From contig NC_011676.1 of NCBI RefSeq assembly GCF_000150955.2, positions 268,419 through 332,418 on the forward strand: DNA of 64,000 nt, in the 5' to 3' direction. The notes beneath the pieces were generated by a model. It had not been told where the DNA came from. It made no database searches and saw only the letters and a list, made by a program, of their open reading frames with translations. Source of the stretch: Phaeodactylum tricornutum CCAP 1055/1. Taxonomy: Eukaryota; Bacillariophyta; Bacillariophyceae; Surirellales; Neidiaceae. Position numbers and translations under genes: made by a program. The stretch's first letter is position 1. Each line of letters starts with the position of its first letter. Positions 40,855 to 49,767 of the stretch are shown here, one piece after another.

Positions 40855-41994
40855 ATGAATGCGTCGGCATTGTCGTCCTCGAAGAATACTCGTACCTGGA
40901 TTTTACTAGCCATTGCCACCGCCTCTGCGGCAGCTACTGTTTGGATTATAAGGAAACGGCGGAGACATGAAACAGCGGAAGAATGCCGAATAACGAAAAA
41001 GGCCAAGAATTTGGATTTCCATGGAGATACCAACCAGCACCCAGGTGTCGCTGGAGCTAGGAGGACGATTGCTCTGCCTACCCACATGGAACGAGAGCTG
41101 TACAAGGAGAGTCGCCGGAAACGAATGATCCCCAAACTTGCCATGAAAAAACCTATGTACGATAACATTCGCATGTGTGATCCCGATGGGATATTGCTGT
41201 CGTCGATTTCGCTCAAAAAGGCCAGGTGGTACGTGAAGAAAAATCTAGCATCATGGATATCCGATGATTGTATACAATTAAACTTTCAACCAAAGAAAGG
41301 TTTGACACGGCATGATCAAAATCAACAAGAGCACCGCAAAATCTACAATCAAAACTTCAAAATCAATCAGTGCGTGGTGTGCGGCGCCGACGAACGGTAC
41401 ATGCGGCACTATGTGGTACCTTACGTGTACCGCTCCCAGTTTCCGTCCGCATACAAAACCCATCTGCCACACGATGTGGTCCTACTGTGTCCCGAGTGCC
41501 ACGTAACGGTGGAGAAGGCATCGCAACGGCGGATGCGGAATTTGGAGCAAGCCCTACGGCAACAGCTTTCTGTTGATCCCAAGTTGACATCGCAACCGTT
41601 CTTTGTCGATCCTCGCTTGCACAAGGTTCAGAGCAGTGCCTTTGCGTTGTTGCGGTGGAAACACACTCTTCCCGAGAGTCGTGTTGCGGAATACGAGAGC
41701 TTACTGAGGGAATGGTGGGACTTGTCGGCTGACGAAAGTCTGACGGTCGACCATTTGGAACGGGCGGGGGCAGTCGATGACAAAATCGTAAACGTGCAAT
41801 ACGTGCCAGGCTCCGATTTGGTTATTGATTCACTGGGCAAGGACGACCCCGAACGTATTGCTACATTTGTCCGTGGCTGGCGACGGCATTTTCAAGCCAC
41901 CCATCGACCTCGTTTTTTACCAACAGGCTGGAATATTGACAGTCCCGTCGTTTCCGATGTCCGTCCGAGTACAGATCTGGCAAGCGGAGTATGA
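40855..41994 (+). CDS. Free-standing EXD2 C-terminal (HNH-like zinc) domain protein with membrane anchor
   Basis: 379 residues from the first in-frame ATG (the frame opens upstream at a TTG). An N-terminal transmembrane helix (WILLAIATASAAATVWII, about 15-33) precedes RKRRR. The body matches the second half of animal EXD2: KPMYDNIRMCDPDGILL, then SLKKARWYVKKNLA, then the zinc/HNH module Q-C-V-V-C-G (about 172), RHYVVPYVYRSQFPSAYKTH, and HDVVLLCPECH, ending in FVRGWRRHFQATHRPRFLP. The 3'-5' exonuclease (DEDDy) domain that precedes this module in EXD2 is absent. EXD2 itself is anchored in the mitochondrial outer membrane by a similar helix, so location may be conserved. Whether the residual HNH module cuts nucleic acid is unknown. 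The complete C-module and anchor indicate a real gene, not a fragment. Confidence 0.82.
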   Translation: MNASALSSSKNTRTWILLAIATASAAATVWIIRKRRRHETAEECRITKKAKNLDFHGDTNQHPGVAGARRTIALPTHMERELYKESRRKRMIPKLAMKKPMYDNIRMCDPDGILLSSISLKKARWYVKKNLASWISDDCIQLNFQPKKGLTRHDQNQQEHRKIYNQNFKINQCVVCGADERYMRHYVVPYVYRSQFPSAYKTHLPHDVVLLCPECHVTVEKASQRRMRNLEQALRQQLSVDPKLTSQPFFVDPRLHKVQSSAFALLRWKHTLPESRVAEYESLLREWWDLSADESLTVDHLERAGAVDDKIVNVQYVPGSDLVIDSLGKDDPERIATFVRGWRRHFQATHRPRFLPTGWNIDSPVVSDVRPSTDLASGV

Positions 41995-42854
41995 CGACGG
42001 CCTCTCCATTCGTCGTGTTTATGCGCCAATAGGTTTCTCCCAACCCTTTAACATCGGTAAACGAGTGTCTTGGAGTCTGCAGCGGGCGAGAGACTTTTCT
42101 GTTGACTTGGACAAAGGATTTTTTTGTGAGTGAAGAAAAGGCCCTAAAAGTCAGCAGGATCGGTTAGGAGACATTTATCGTTTCTATATTGGTTAGCTAC
42201 GTCAGCGTTCTCCTGCAATCATTGGAGTACGCCAACAGGGACCATTTCGTATTGCGTGCGTTTTGATAAACTGGACATGACAAAATCCGACTGACTAAAA
42301 TATCACTATATGTGTGGTGGGCTTGTGTGTGAATTTTCGTTTTCAAAAGTAGCTTGGGAATGTCTCGATCCGTACACTTCTGAGATCCAACGGACCAAAG
42401 CTGTCCGCCAGCCGATCTTGTCAAGTTGCGTCCTACTCTGCACTTGGGACCGACGGGTTATATCACTCCGACGCAGATTCTCTCAACGACGACACGGGTT
42501 TTTCGGCATCCGAAAAGTACACGACTACCGTTCCGGCAAATCGCTTGGCACCACTCCAACCAGCCGAAACGAAACACACGATCAATAGAGCATTACTGGT
42601 ACAGCGCGAGACCATTTCCAGTGCTGCCATTGGAGGAACTGTAGTTTGCACTTCTTCCGGTTGCCAGCTTTTTCTCCCGCAGCAGCAAGTCGTTTGTTTT
42701 GCGTGCGAACGAAATCGTCTCTTTTGCAATTTACTGTGTTCTCCTCAAAACACAATACGACCAATTGGTTGTACTGCTGATCAGTCGGAAAAAGTACCAT
42801 TTTCGGTGTCTCTTGTCGATTTGAAAGCAGCTTCGGTCAGTGTATTCTTTAATC
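41995..42854. other. Intergenic region
   Basis: About 860 bp without a supported gene. Open frames at 42310, 42426 and 42545 start with ATG or TTG, lack motifs, and overlap each other in different frames, so they are treated as chance. Confidence 0.45.
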
Positions 42855-44261
42855 ATGACTTTACCAAGGCGTAAATTTCGGAGCGCTTGGTTCCTGTATC
42901 AAGTGCTGGTTCAAGGTTTGTCCGTTAGTAGATGTCTGGTCTGGTCGGCGGATAGTGATACCAGCAGTCTTACGCCTTGCGCCATACTGGGCTCTTTACG
43001 GAGTCAAAGCAGCCACGCAGCGGTTCCATCGGAGCCATTGTTCGCCCAACCGCGTGGTTTGCAAGAGTCATCCCAACCGGATTCGTTCCTACCCACTGAC
43101 GAGCTACCCCAATTTCGACTCGACTTGCCGGCTTTCCAAGTTTTCCTGTCACCGACGCCATACGAATTTGATACAGAGACACTGGATGACTTGTACGGCA
43201 AGATTGAGAGGACCTTGTGGAAACGATTCGAAACGTCCAATCTGTCACGCAATGTGCTCTTTCGATACTTACTGTTGAGTGACATCCGCTTGGAGCAGTT
43301 TGTAAACGACACTTCCATTGTCTCGCTGGGCACGGGAGTCGTCGCATATTTGGGGAGTGAGGATTCCATAGAAATGGAAACAAGCAGCGCCAATGGCACG
43401 CAGACGCGCAAATCGCTCTTGGCCATGATTGAAGAAGCCATCAATGGGCAATTGGTAGAGACGTTGCAAAGCTCACCATTATTCGAATTTATTCAAGTGG
43501 CGCGATTTGTTTCCGAAAATAACCGCACTGATGAACCCACTCCGAACGGGGTACAAACAGATGATGGCAAAGCTTCGGCCTCGGCCTCCAATGTTAATGT
43601 TGGTTTGCTGTCGGGTGGTATTGTAGCATGTGCGGCATTGATAGCACTGGTCGGTCTTTTTATTTACAGGAAGCGAGATGCTGCCGCACAGATTGTCGTG
43701 GTTGATCCTGACGAATACAATGTCAAACAATCGTGGAAAAAGGACGAAGACGTTGCAACCCTCGGTTCTAGTTTTGATCAGTCCCCGCCCGCAACTCCAA
43801 GCCAAGAATCGGCACCACCTCTCTTCCCAACTTGTGACCAGTCGCTGGTGGACGAGAGCGAATCCGACGCCTTCACCGTGCTCACGGAAGATGGGGACTG
43901 CTCCGTTATTAAGTCCTTGGCGGAGCAAAAATCCCACGCCACTGGTGTGCCGCTCCGTTCGATCGTTACCACCGAAACTTTTGAGCGAGATCGTGTGGTT
44001 CAGGTACGGAAAGACATGCTGACGTCTCCCTGGACTGGGCGATTGCCTTCATTACGAAACAGTTCAACTGGGAAAAGTTCTGTATCGTCGCATTTAGATG
44101 TGACTGATGAAGAGCAACATCGACATCCTCAGCGCCCTGGTGTCGCATCTTCGCGAGACTTGTCGCGGCACGTTGATCTACCGCCAGAACCGTTTGTATC
44201 TGATGCTTTTGCCCAAGTAAATGAAGGTGAAGAAGATTCAACTGTAGATGCTTTGGTGTAA
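42855..44261 (+). CDS. Type-I membrane protein (motif family, member 2)
   Basis: 468 residues from Met 42855 (a GTG lies just upstream). The N-terminus is a signal peptide (AWFLYQVLVQGLSVSRCLVW). The lumenal region (about 80-240) contains FRLDLPAFQVFLSPTPYEFD and hydrophobic helical segments with N-glycosylation sites (NDTS, NRTD). One transmembrane helix (VACAALIALVGLFIY, about 255-272) is followed by RKRDAAAQ, and the cytoplasmic tail holds acidic/Ser-rich blocks plus E-T-F-E-R-D-R (374) with Q-V-R-K-D-M-L next to it. This matches the protein at 36526-38250 in order and in the motif. No known domain is recognised. Confidence 0.72.
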   Translation: MTLPRRKFRSAWFLYQVLVQGLSVSRCLVWSADSDTSSLTPCAILGSLRSQSSHAAVPSEPLFAQPRGLQESSQPDSFLPTDELPQFRLDLPAFQVFLSPTPYEFDTETLDDLYGKIERTLWKRFETSNLSRNVLFRYLLLSDIRLEQFVNDTSIVSLGTGVVAYLGSEDSIEMETSSANGTQTRKSLLAMIEEAINGQLVETLQSSPLFEFIQVARFVSENNRTDEPTPNGVQTDDGKASASASNVNVGLLSGGIVACAALIALVGLFIYRKRDAAAQIVVVDPDEYNVKQSWKKDEDVATLGSSFDQSPPATPSQESAPPLFPTCDQSLVDESESDAFTVLTEDGDCSVIKSLAEQKSHATGVPLRSIVTTETFERDRVVQVRKDMLTSPWTGRLPSLRNSSTGKSSVSSHLDVTDEEQHRHPQRPGVASSRDLSRHVDLPPEPFVSDAFAQVNEGEEDSTVDALV

Positions 44262-44439
44262 AGTAGTTGACAATTATTAATAGTACTTCAGGGCTACTTG
44301 CATGGTTCTTTGTTGCTACGTGCTCGCGCTTGGCGCCTATATACACTAGCTGCGATTCATACACTGTTATAGTCACCGTTGCTGCTTTTTTCCGAATTTG
44401 CCATTCCGATGATCTCTTCTGTACATTGGACAATCTTTT

Positions 44440-46632
44440 TCAATCCTTTTTTGGATGCGTCGCACCGCCTAATAATCGCCGCCGTGGTGCAAGTGTGGCC
44501 AGCCGGTCGTCTGACAAGGCATGCGGAAGAGGGGGGCCAGCTTCGTCGTGCTTAAAGTGGGGCGGACACATTGGGTCGGTATCATGTCGGGAGCCATGAT
44601 TACTCAAATTGTCCGACCTAGGAGTCGCATCCAGAATCAGTTGCAGGGTGCTGGGTTCGGTATCGTCTTGTCGATGAGGCATCACCGAGCGCGCCGGTGA
44701 TGATGTGCAGTAAGCGCTGGTATTTGCGGTAATATCTTCTTCACCATGATTGAAGTCAAGCAAGGCTCCTTCATTGTCCACATAATCAGCTTCCATAGTC
44801 GGTCCAACCCCGACTTCGGCCAATACATGATCAGGTATGCCGGTGTTTTGCTGCGTCAGTGGACAATCATGACAAGGGCTACTTGTGGTCGAGAACGTAC
44901 CGTAGCCACCTGACCCGGTGGTGGATGAAGGAGTATGTGCGCGGTGCATAACGACTTCCCCGTCCATGAAATACATGTAAGATTCATCGCCGTCCTCGCC
45001 AGAATGAAATAGAGCAGTAGATGAAGCTTGCCGAGACATGCGCCCTATGCTGGCAGATGTCCCATGACTGTGCTGGCGGACCAATTGGTACTGGCGAGGG
45101 TGAAGTTGGATCGCGGGGCCAGCTGTTACGTTGTTATTTGCACGTGTAATCCGATCCAAAGAAGCCCCATTTGTGTGTGGAGCCGGAGAGCCTTGAACGC
45201 TCGTTGCTGGCTGTACACGATACCCGCTACCAGTCGATGATGGTATCATTCCCATCCGTGGATTTTCCACCGTAATGTGCCCTAACGCAACAGCAGGTAA
45301 CTCAAATCGATGCCAGAAAAAGAGCATGGAATGCGCCATGAAGCAAACAGTGGACCCAAGTGCTGTATGTGAGAAACCAAATGGGAACGAAAATATGTAA
45401 AAATGAACCAGTGCAAATAGGAGAAAGAATATCTTTGGAAAGAAATTGATCCCTTGCCAAGAACGCAAGCTGGCACAGAGAAAAAAAGAGGGACGCTTTG
45501 AGACGTCGAACAAGTAATTCTTTTCCAACAGGTAGTAGACAAATGTAGAATCGCACCTTATCACTGAAAATACTTCACACAGCCATACTATGCTTAGGAC
45601 CATGAAGGCTAAGAATTTGTCACCGCGGTAAAACTCAATGAGAAAAAAAATCATGCCCACCATCACAGGACAAAAGACAAGACTGTCTGCGAGATGGGTT
45701 GTAACAAGATTGACTACAGGCCTTCGGGACCGTACCCGTGCCTGGAGCTGGTGCGTGAAGTCCAGCATTCGCTCTTGTGTTTCTCGGAGTGTGAAGGAAA
45801 CCAACGTTGTAGTTATAAAGAAGAGGAAGGTCGTTTTGAGCACAACAGCAAACTTCAAGAAGAGATGCTTATACCAGATCATAGATACAAATGACGATCG
45901 TTCACTACTCAGGCTTTCGTCTTGGGCTTTACTGCTGTACGGTAAGTCATGCCCGTCGTACTTCAAACTTATTCCGTGTTGGCTCAAATCATGCAACACT
46001 TTCGTTCTCGGGTTGTAGACGAACCCCTCGCCGTCGTAAAGAGTCAGAAGCCAATTTAGTATGACGGTATCAGGCCCTACGAGGCCAAATATGAGAGCTT
46101 GCAGAAAAGGTTCTCCAAAACACTGGACATCCGACTTGGATATTGCAACGTGCTGTACCGAAACATCATGCTGCTCACAAATAGAATCCGGGAGAAGGAG
46201 ATAACCCTTCACCCTCGAGAATGAAAACAATTTTTGTTTCCTTGAGGCATCTCTATTCGAACAAGAGTCAGTCATATTGTGTTTATGCGCAACCAAACAA
46301 TTTGTATCCATGAGTCCTGAGCTTGCACTTGAATTTCCGTCATCTATAAGGCTGACATGAGAAATATCGGCATTCATCACAAACCCCGGGACGCTTGGTA
46401 AGCAAGCTATCGGAATATTTCGAAAGCTGGAATCGATGCGACCGGTAGATGTTCCGCTGTACACAAACGATATATGCAGCAGAAGAAGCGCTCCAAAGCC
46501 ACAGACCGCGAGCACGAGAAGAACATGCTCGGCCAGACTCCTGCTTCTATTACTCGTTCGTCGCATCGCAGATGTGCACATCTTCTGATGTAAATTAAAG
46601 AGTACACGTTCCATTGGATACTGATAGGTCAT
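44440..46632 (-). CDS. Membralin (TMEM259 homologue)
   Basis: 730 residues, one exon. An N-terminal helix (EHVLLVLAVCGFGALLLLH) is followed by a lumenal loop, then CFGEPFLQALIFGLVGPDTV, four or more transmembrane helices (LKTTFLFFITTTLVSFTL; FCPVMVGMIFFLIEFY; IVWLCEVFSVIRC; FFLLFALVHFYIFSF) and the closing signature HSMLFFWHRFELPA, which is the most conserved part of membralin (HSMxYFFHxYELP in animals). Membralin works in ER-associated degradation of membrane proteins. A long Ser/Thr/Gly-rich cytosolic tail of about 250 residues follows, with no recognised domain. The gene is 178 bp from the convergent type-I protein gene. A motif copy, TCACAGTCA on the minus strand (46834-46842), lies 202 bp upstream of the start. 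Confidence 0.85.
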   Translation of the reverse strand: MTYQYPMERVLFNLHQKMCTSAMRRTSNRSRSLAEHVLLVLAVCGFGALLLLHISFVYSGTSTGRIDSSFRNIPIACLPSVPGFVMNADISHVSLIDDGNSSASSGLMDTNCLVAHKHNMTDSCSNRDASRKQKLFSFSRVKGYLLLPDSICEQHDVSVQHVAISKSDVQCFGEPFLQALIFGLVGPDTVILNWLLTLYDGEGFVYNPRTKVLHDLSQHGISLKYDGHDLPYSSKAQDESLSSERSSFVSMIWYKHLFLKFAVVLKTTFLFFITTTLVSFTLRETQERMLDFTHQLQARVRSRRPVVNLVTTHLADSLVFCPVMVGMIFFLIEFYRGDKFLAFMVLSIVWLCEVFSVIRCDSTFVYYLLEKNYLFDVSKRPSFFLCASLRSWQGINFFPKIFFLLFALVHFYIFSFPFGFSHTALGSTVCFMAHSMLFFWHRFELPAVALGHITVENPRMGMIPSSTGSGYRVQPATSVQGSPAPHTNGASLDRITRANNNVTAGPAIQLHPRQYQLVRQHSHGTSASIGRMSRQASSTALFHSGEDGDESYMYFMDGEVVMHRAHTPSSTTGSGGYGTFSTTSSPCHDCPLTQQNTGIPDHVLAEVGVGPTMEADYVDNEGALLDFNHGEEDITANTSAYCTSSPARSVMPHRQDDTEPSTLQLILDATPRSDNLSNHGSRHDTDPMCPPHFKHDEAGPPLPHALSDDRLATLAPRRRLLGGATHPKKD

Positions 46633-46975
46633 GACAAAGTATATCCATGGAAAGCGCTCTTTTTCTTACACTATCAACTGTCCTTGTGTTGTGTGAGTGA
46701 ATCGTGTCACCGCCTCTGTCGCTTGCATCTATCGGTTCTTACAATAGCGTTACATAATTTCGTATCGGTAAGTAACCCTAGCTATTTTTATAGGTTTTGT
46801 CTGATTTCCACTTGTACTTATCTTGACAGAAAGTGACTGTGAATGGAATCTCATAGTCACACTACCGATACCGCAGAAGAAGGTTAACTCTCAGGTTTGC
46901 TAGGAATAAGGCCCTATGAAGTATAATATGTGGGTGTCTGGGCGAGAGTTTAGCGTGCAAAACAACCAATTTTGT
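46633..46975. other. Spacer between two minus-strand genes
   Basis: 343 bp upstream of membralin and downstream of the MDR gene. Contains TGACTGTGA (46834-46842), TGACAG near 46825 and a GACTATGAGA-like repeat. No gene. Confidence 0.5.
46834..46842 (-). promoter_or_regulatory. TCACAGTCA element (minus strand)
   Basis: Perfect 9-mer 202 bp upstream of the membralin ATG. Confidence 0.35.
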
Positions 46976-49378
46976 TCAGATGGCGACTCGCTGTGACTCT
47001 GTTATATTTTTTTTTCTTTTTCGGCCGTCACCAACAGGAAAGCTAGCCAACTCTCCGTGAAAACCAATTCCCGAGGTGCTAATTTCACGCCTCGCTGAAT
47101 TCGCCCAAGGCTCACAAAGCATGAATCCGTCTCGGCACTTACTTTCAAGAAAGTTGTGGACCATGGCAACTTTACTTAAAGGAACAGTTTTGAGGATCTT
47201 GGGCCGGATGAACCCCTTTTGCAACATGTTCAAGAGGTGGGACAGGTCGCGCTTAGCTTGTTTCGGGTCTTTCTCCCAGGCATCAAACACATTGTAGTGA
47301 TAAAGCTTCCGATCCATTTCAGTACCACAAGTCTCGAGATTGTCTAGGGAAACCATCAATCGTTCCTTTCGCTCAGGCTTTCCGACTTCTACAATGATAC
47401 CCTTTCGGTTAAGTGCTTGTGCGTGCTCAGATTTGAGCTCCGATTCATCGCTTGTGGAATCCTTGACACTGATAAGCATGTCTAGGCGCCCTTTGAGCAG
47501 GGAAAACCAATGATGGGGATTCTCTTCCAAAGGAACGGCCCCCCATTGTTCAATAAGATTGAACTGGCTCTTTGGTGCCGTGGCGTACACAGTGGCTGCG
47601 TTGGAAGCGCACGCCAGCTCAAGGACTGCTCGACCAAGCAAGGTTTCCCCTCCGAGTACCAGAATAGATTTGCCTGTCAATGAAGACGAACGATAGCGAC
47701 AAGAATTCTTGCGAATAATATTTAGCGACTGAAATGCCGTGAGATACACTTCGGGAAGACAAGCCAGTGATCGCACATCTGTCAGATCTGTTGCGACTTT
47801 TATTACTCGATCAGTATGGACGCACAAATGCCGAGCGTTAGCCCCAACCCGTACAAGAGCAATCACTCGGTCACCTCTCTTCAAACCGCTTCGATGACGC
47901 CTTTTGTCAATTTGGTGTACGATTCCGCAGAAGGCAACACCTGGAACGATAGGGAGCGTGAGTTTCGACATGCTGTCCTCTCCCCACCATAAGCCACTTC
48001 GAACAAAACAGTCTGCTTTTGAAATTGTTGACGCTTCAATGCGGACGACAACTTCAGACTCGAGAGTTGGGAAAATTGAAGGTGATGGCTGCTCGTAGAG
48101 GTCAACACACTTATGAGCGTCATCGCCTCTTTGGAAGTAAGCCACGTAGGAGTTTCTGTTGTCTGCAAAGTAAAAACTAGCTTTTGCAGAATTTTCAAGA
48201 TTGTTTTCCGGAGTATGAAGTTGTCGACTTTCTCCAGTCATCATGGATGTTGACAATGTTGATGCAGAGTGGGCAAATGCAAGTCTTTTAAAAATCTTGC
48301 GCGTCTTGGAAGCGAGGACAGGTGAAATTGACAACATGCAGGTTTTCGGGATCTTTTCATCTGCGAATGATTCGTCGTGAAAACACTTTCTCCCTCCAGG
48401 ACTTGGAGTAAGACCACTGAACACTTGATGAAGTGAACGGAGGTTTACTTCTGTTTTCGGAGAGATGTTGACGGTCTCTGGGACAGCTTTGTTCGCCTTC
48501 GACCCTGTCTTGTGGGGTTTGCGTTTTATGTCTGGCGGAAGAGCCGGGTGGGATTCGTTCTTCTTATATCTTCGAATTACAATTTCTGCAGCTAGACTTT
48601 TGCAATTTTTCGAATGCCTGTATTCCCTTTCCAAATTTGGGGTTTCTCGATCAAACACAGATCCTGATCCCCTCAGCCAGTCTTTGTATTTGGAGAAAAA
48701 TTCAGAACCGGTACTTCTTTGCTGCCGAATGTTGCCCAGCTCATCTTCCAGGTCAAAGAAACGATCGTCTGAGCTAAATGCTACGCCCTTCCCATGGTCT
48801 GGATTGAAATCAAAGGATCCATTGACAAAGGAAATTCTCTTTGGGTGATTGCGACTCTCGCTTCTAGAGTTATCGTCGACAGCATCCCAGACAGCTGATT
48901 TTTTGTTTTCCAATACGTTACTTTCGAGGATTTCTAGCCGTTTTGAGCTTTCAGATTTTTTGGTATTGAACTTGCAGGCGCTACCTTCGACCAAATCAAG
49001 CAGCTTGTCAGTTGCATCTCGAATTGAAGGAGTGCAGTCATGGTTATTATGGAACTGAAGTGTTTTTTGAATTGGATGTTGCCACTGAACCTTTTTTGGA
49101 GACTGCTGACCAACCCGTTTGTCTGCATCTTTTGGAGACTTCCAAGCTCGTTTGTCATCGTCATCATCAAAGCTAGCAAGTGTCGTTTCGTCAGAAGAGC
49201 TTTCAGCGATGGCCATTGCACACAAGCTGCTCTTTGTGGCTGGCTGGGTTGACGGTGACCCTGGCAGTCGATCAAGGTTGATTGACTTTACGTCGTCAAA
49301 GCGTTCGTCGTCCATGAGCGACCACCACGAGGCTGCAGACGGCGTTATTGGCGAAAGCGGTTGAGAGACCATTTTCAT
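46976..49378 (-). CDS. MDR-family oxidoreductase with long disordered N-terminus
   Basis: 800 residues from Met 49378 (Met 49372 is an alternative; the frame opens upstream with TTG). Residues 1 to about 430 are Ser/Lys/Asp-rich and poorly ordered, with no named domain. From about 445 there is a medium-chain dehydrogenase/reductase fold: VVRIEASTISKADCFVRSG, LPIVPGVAFCGIV, the Rossmann motif LVLGGETLLGRAVLELA, and a substrate loop. The usual zinc ligands of alcohol dehydrogenases are missing, as in quinone oxidoreductase-like members, which use NADPH. Substrate unknown. The 430-residue extension is unusual for the family and could regulate or localise the enzyme. No targeting peptide is seen. 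Confidence 0.72.
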   Translation of the reverse strand: MKMVSQPLSPITPSAASWWSLMDDERFDDVKSINLDRLPGSPSTQPATKSSLCAMAIAESSSDETTLASFDDDDDKRAWKSPKDADKRVGQQSPKKVQWQHPIQKTLQFHNNHDCTPSIRDATDKLLDLVEGSACKFNTKKSESSKRLEILESNVLENKKSAVWDAVDDNSRSESRNHPKRISFVNGSFDFNPDHGKGVAFSSDDRFFDLEDELGNIRQQRSTGSEFFSKYKDWLRGSGSVFDRETPNLEREYRHSKNCKSLAAEIVIRRYKKNESHPALPPDIKRKPHKTGSKANKAVPETVNISPKTEVNLRSLHQVFSGLTPSPGGRKCFHDESFADEKIPKTCMLSISPVLASKTRKIFKRLAFAHSASTLSTSMMTGESRQLHTPENNLENSAKASFYFADNRNSYVAYFQRGDDAHKCVDLYEQPSPSIFPTLESEVVVRIEASTISKADCFVRSGLWWGEDSMSKLTLPIVPGVAFCGIVHQIDKRRHRSGLKRGDRVIALVRVGANARHLCVHTDRVIKVATDLTDVRSLACLPEVYLTAFQSLNIIRKNSCRYRSSSLTGKSILVLGGETLLGRAVLELACASNAATVYATAPKSQFNLIEQWGAVPLEENPHHWFSLLKGRLDMLISVKDSTSDESELKSEHAQALNRKGIIVEVGKPERKERLMVSLDNLETCGTEMDRKLYHYNVFDAWEKDPKQAKRDLSHLLNMLQKGFIRPKILKTVPLSKVAMVHNFLESKCRDGFMLCEPWANSARREISTSGIGFHGELASFPVGDGRKRKKNITESQRVAI

Positions 49379-49767
49379 TCTGTTGATCACAAGTAAAAAT
49401 CTTTGCCGAAAAAGTGCAGGAAACCCTGTAATAGTGGACAGCGGATATTGCTGTGTTGATCTGTGAGACCTTCGTTCGTGATGTGCGCTCGCTAAACGGT
49501 ATGAGGTCAAAGATTATGGTGATATACATTAAATTGGAAATATAACGCATGGACGTTATCTTATTTAAACCACATATATTAATTGTCACTATGTTGAAAT
49601 ATCCTAGCGAATAGAGGATCTTCGACATGGTAAATATCATCATGTCCTTCGCCAATAGCACTTTGTATTACATAGATAAGCTCTACTCTTCGTCACCTTT
49701 AGAACGAAAAACTTACTGAATATTTTGAAGAGATCGTTGATTCCGATCTACCCGACGATGTACAGCG
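49379..49767. other. Spacer upstream of the MDR gene and downstream of MPS1
   Basis: 389 bp. Open frames here (e.g. 49296-49661) lack motifs. No known element is recognised. CTGTAATAGTGGACAG (49427-49442) is only a weak motif variant. Confidence 0.45.

Noticed and set aside
42310-42874. Overlapping frames upstream of the type-I protein gene
   Set aside because: Three frames overlap each other, none has a motif, and they abut the start of the real gene.
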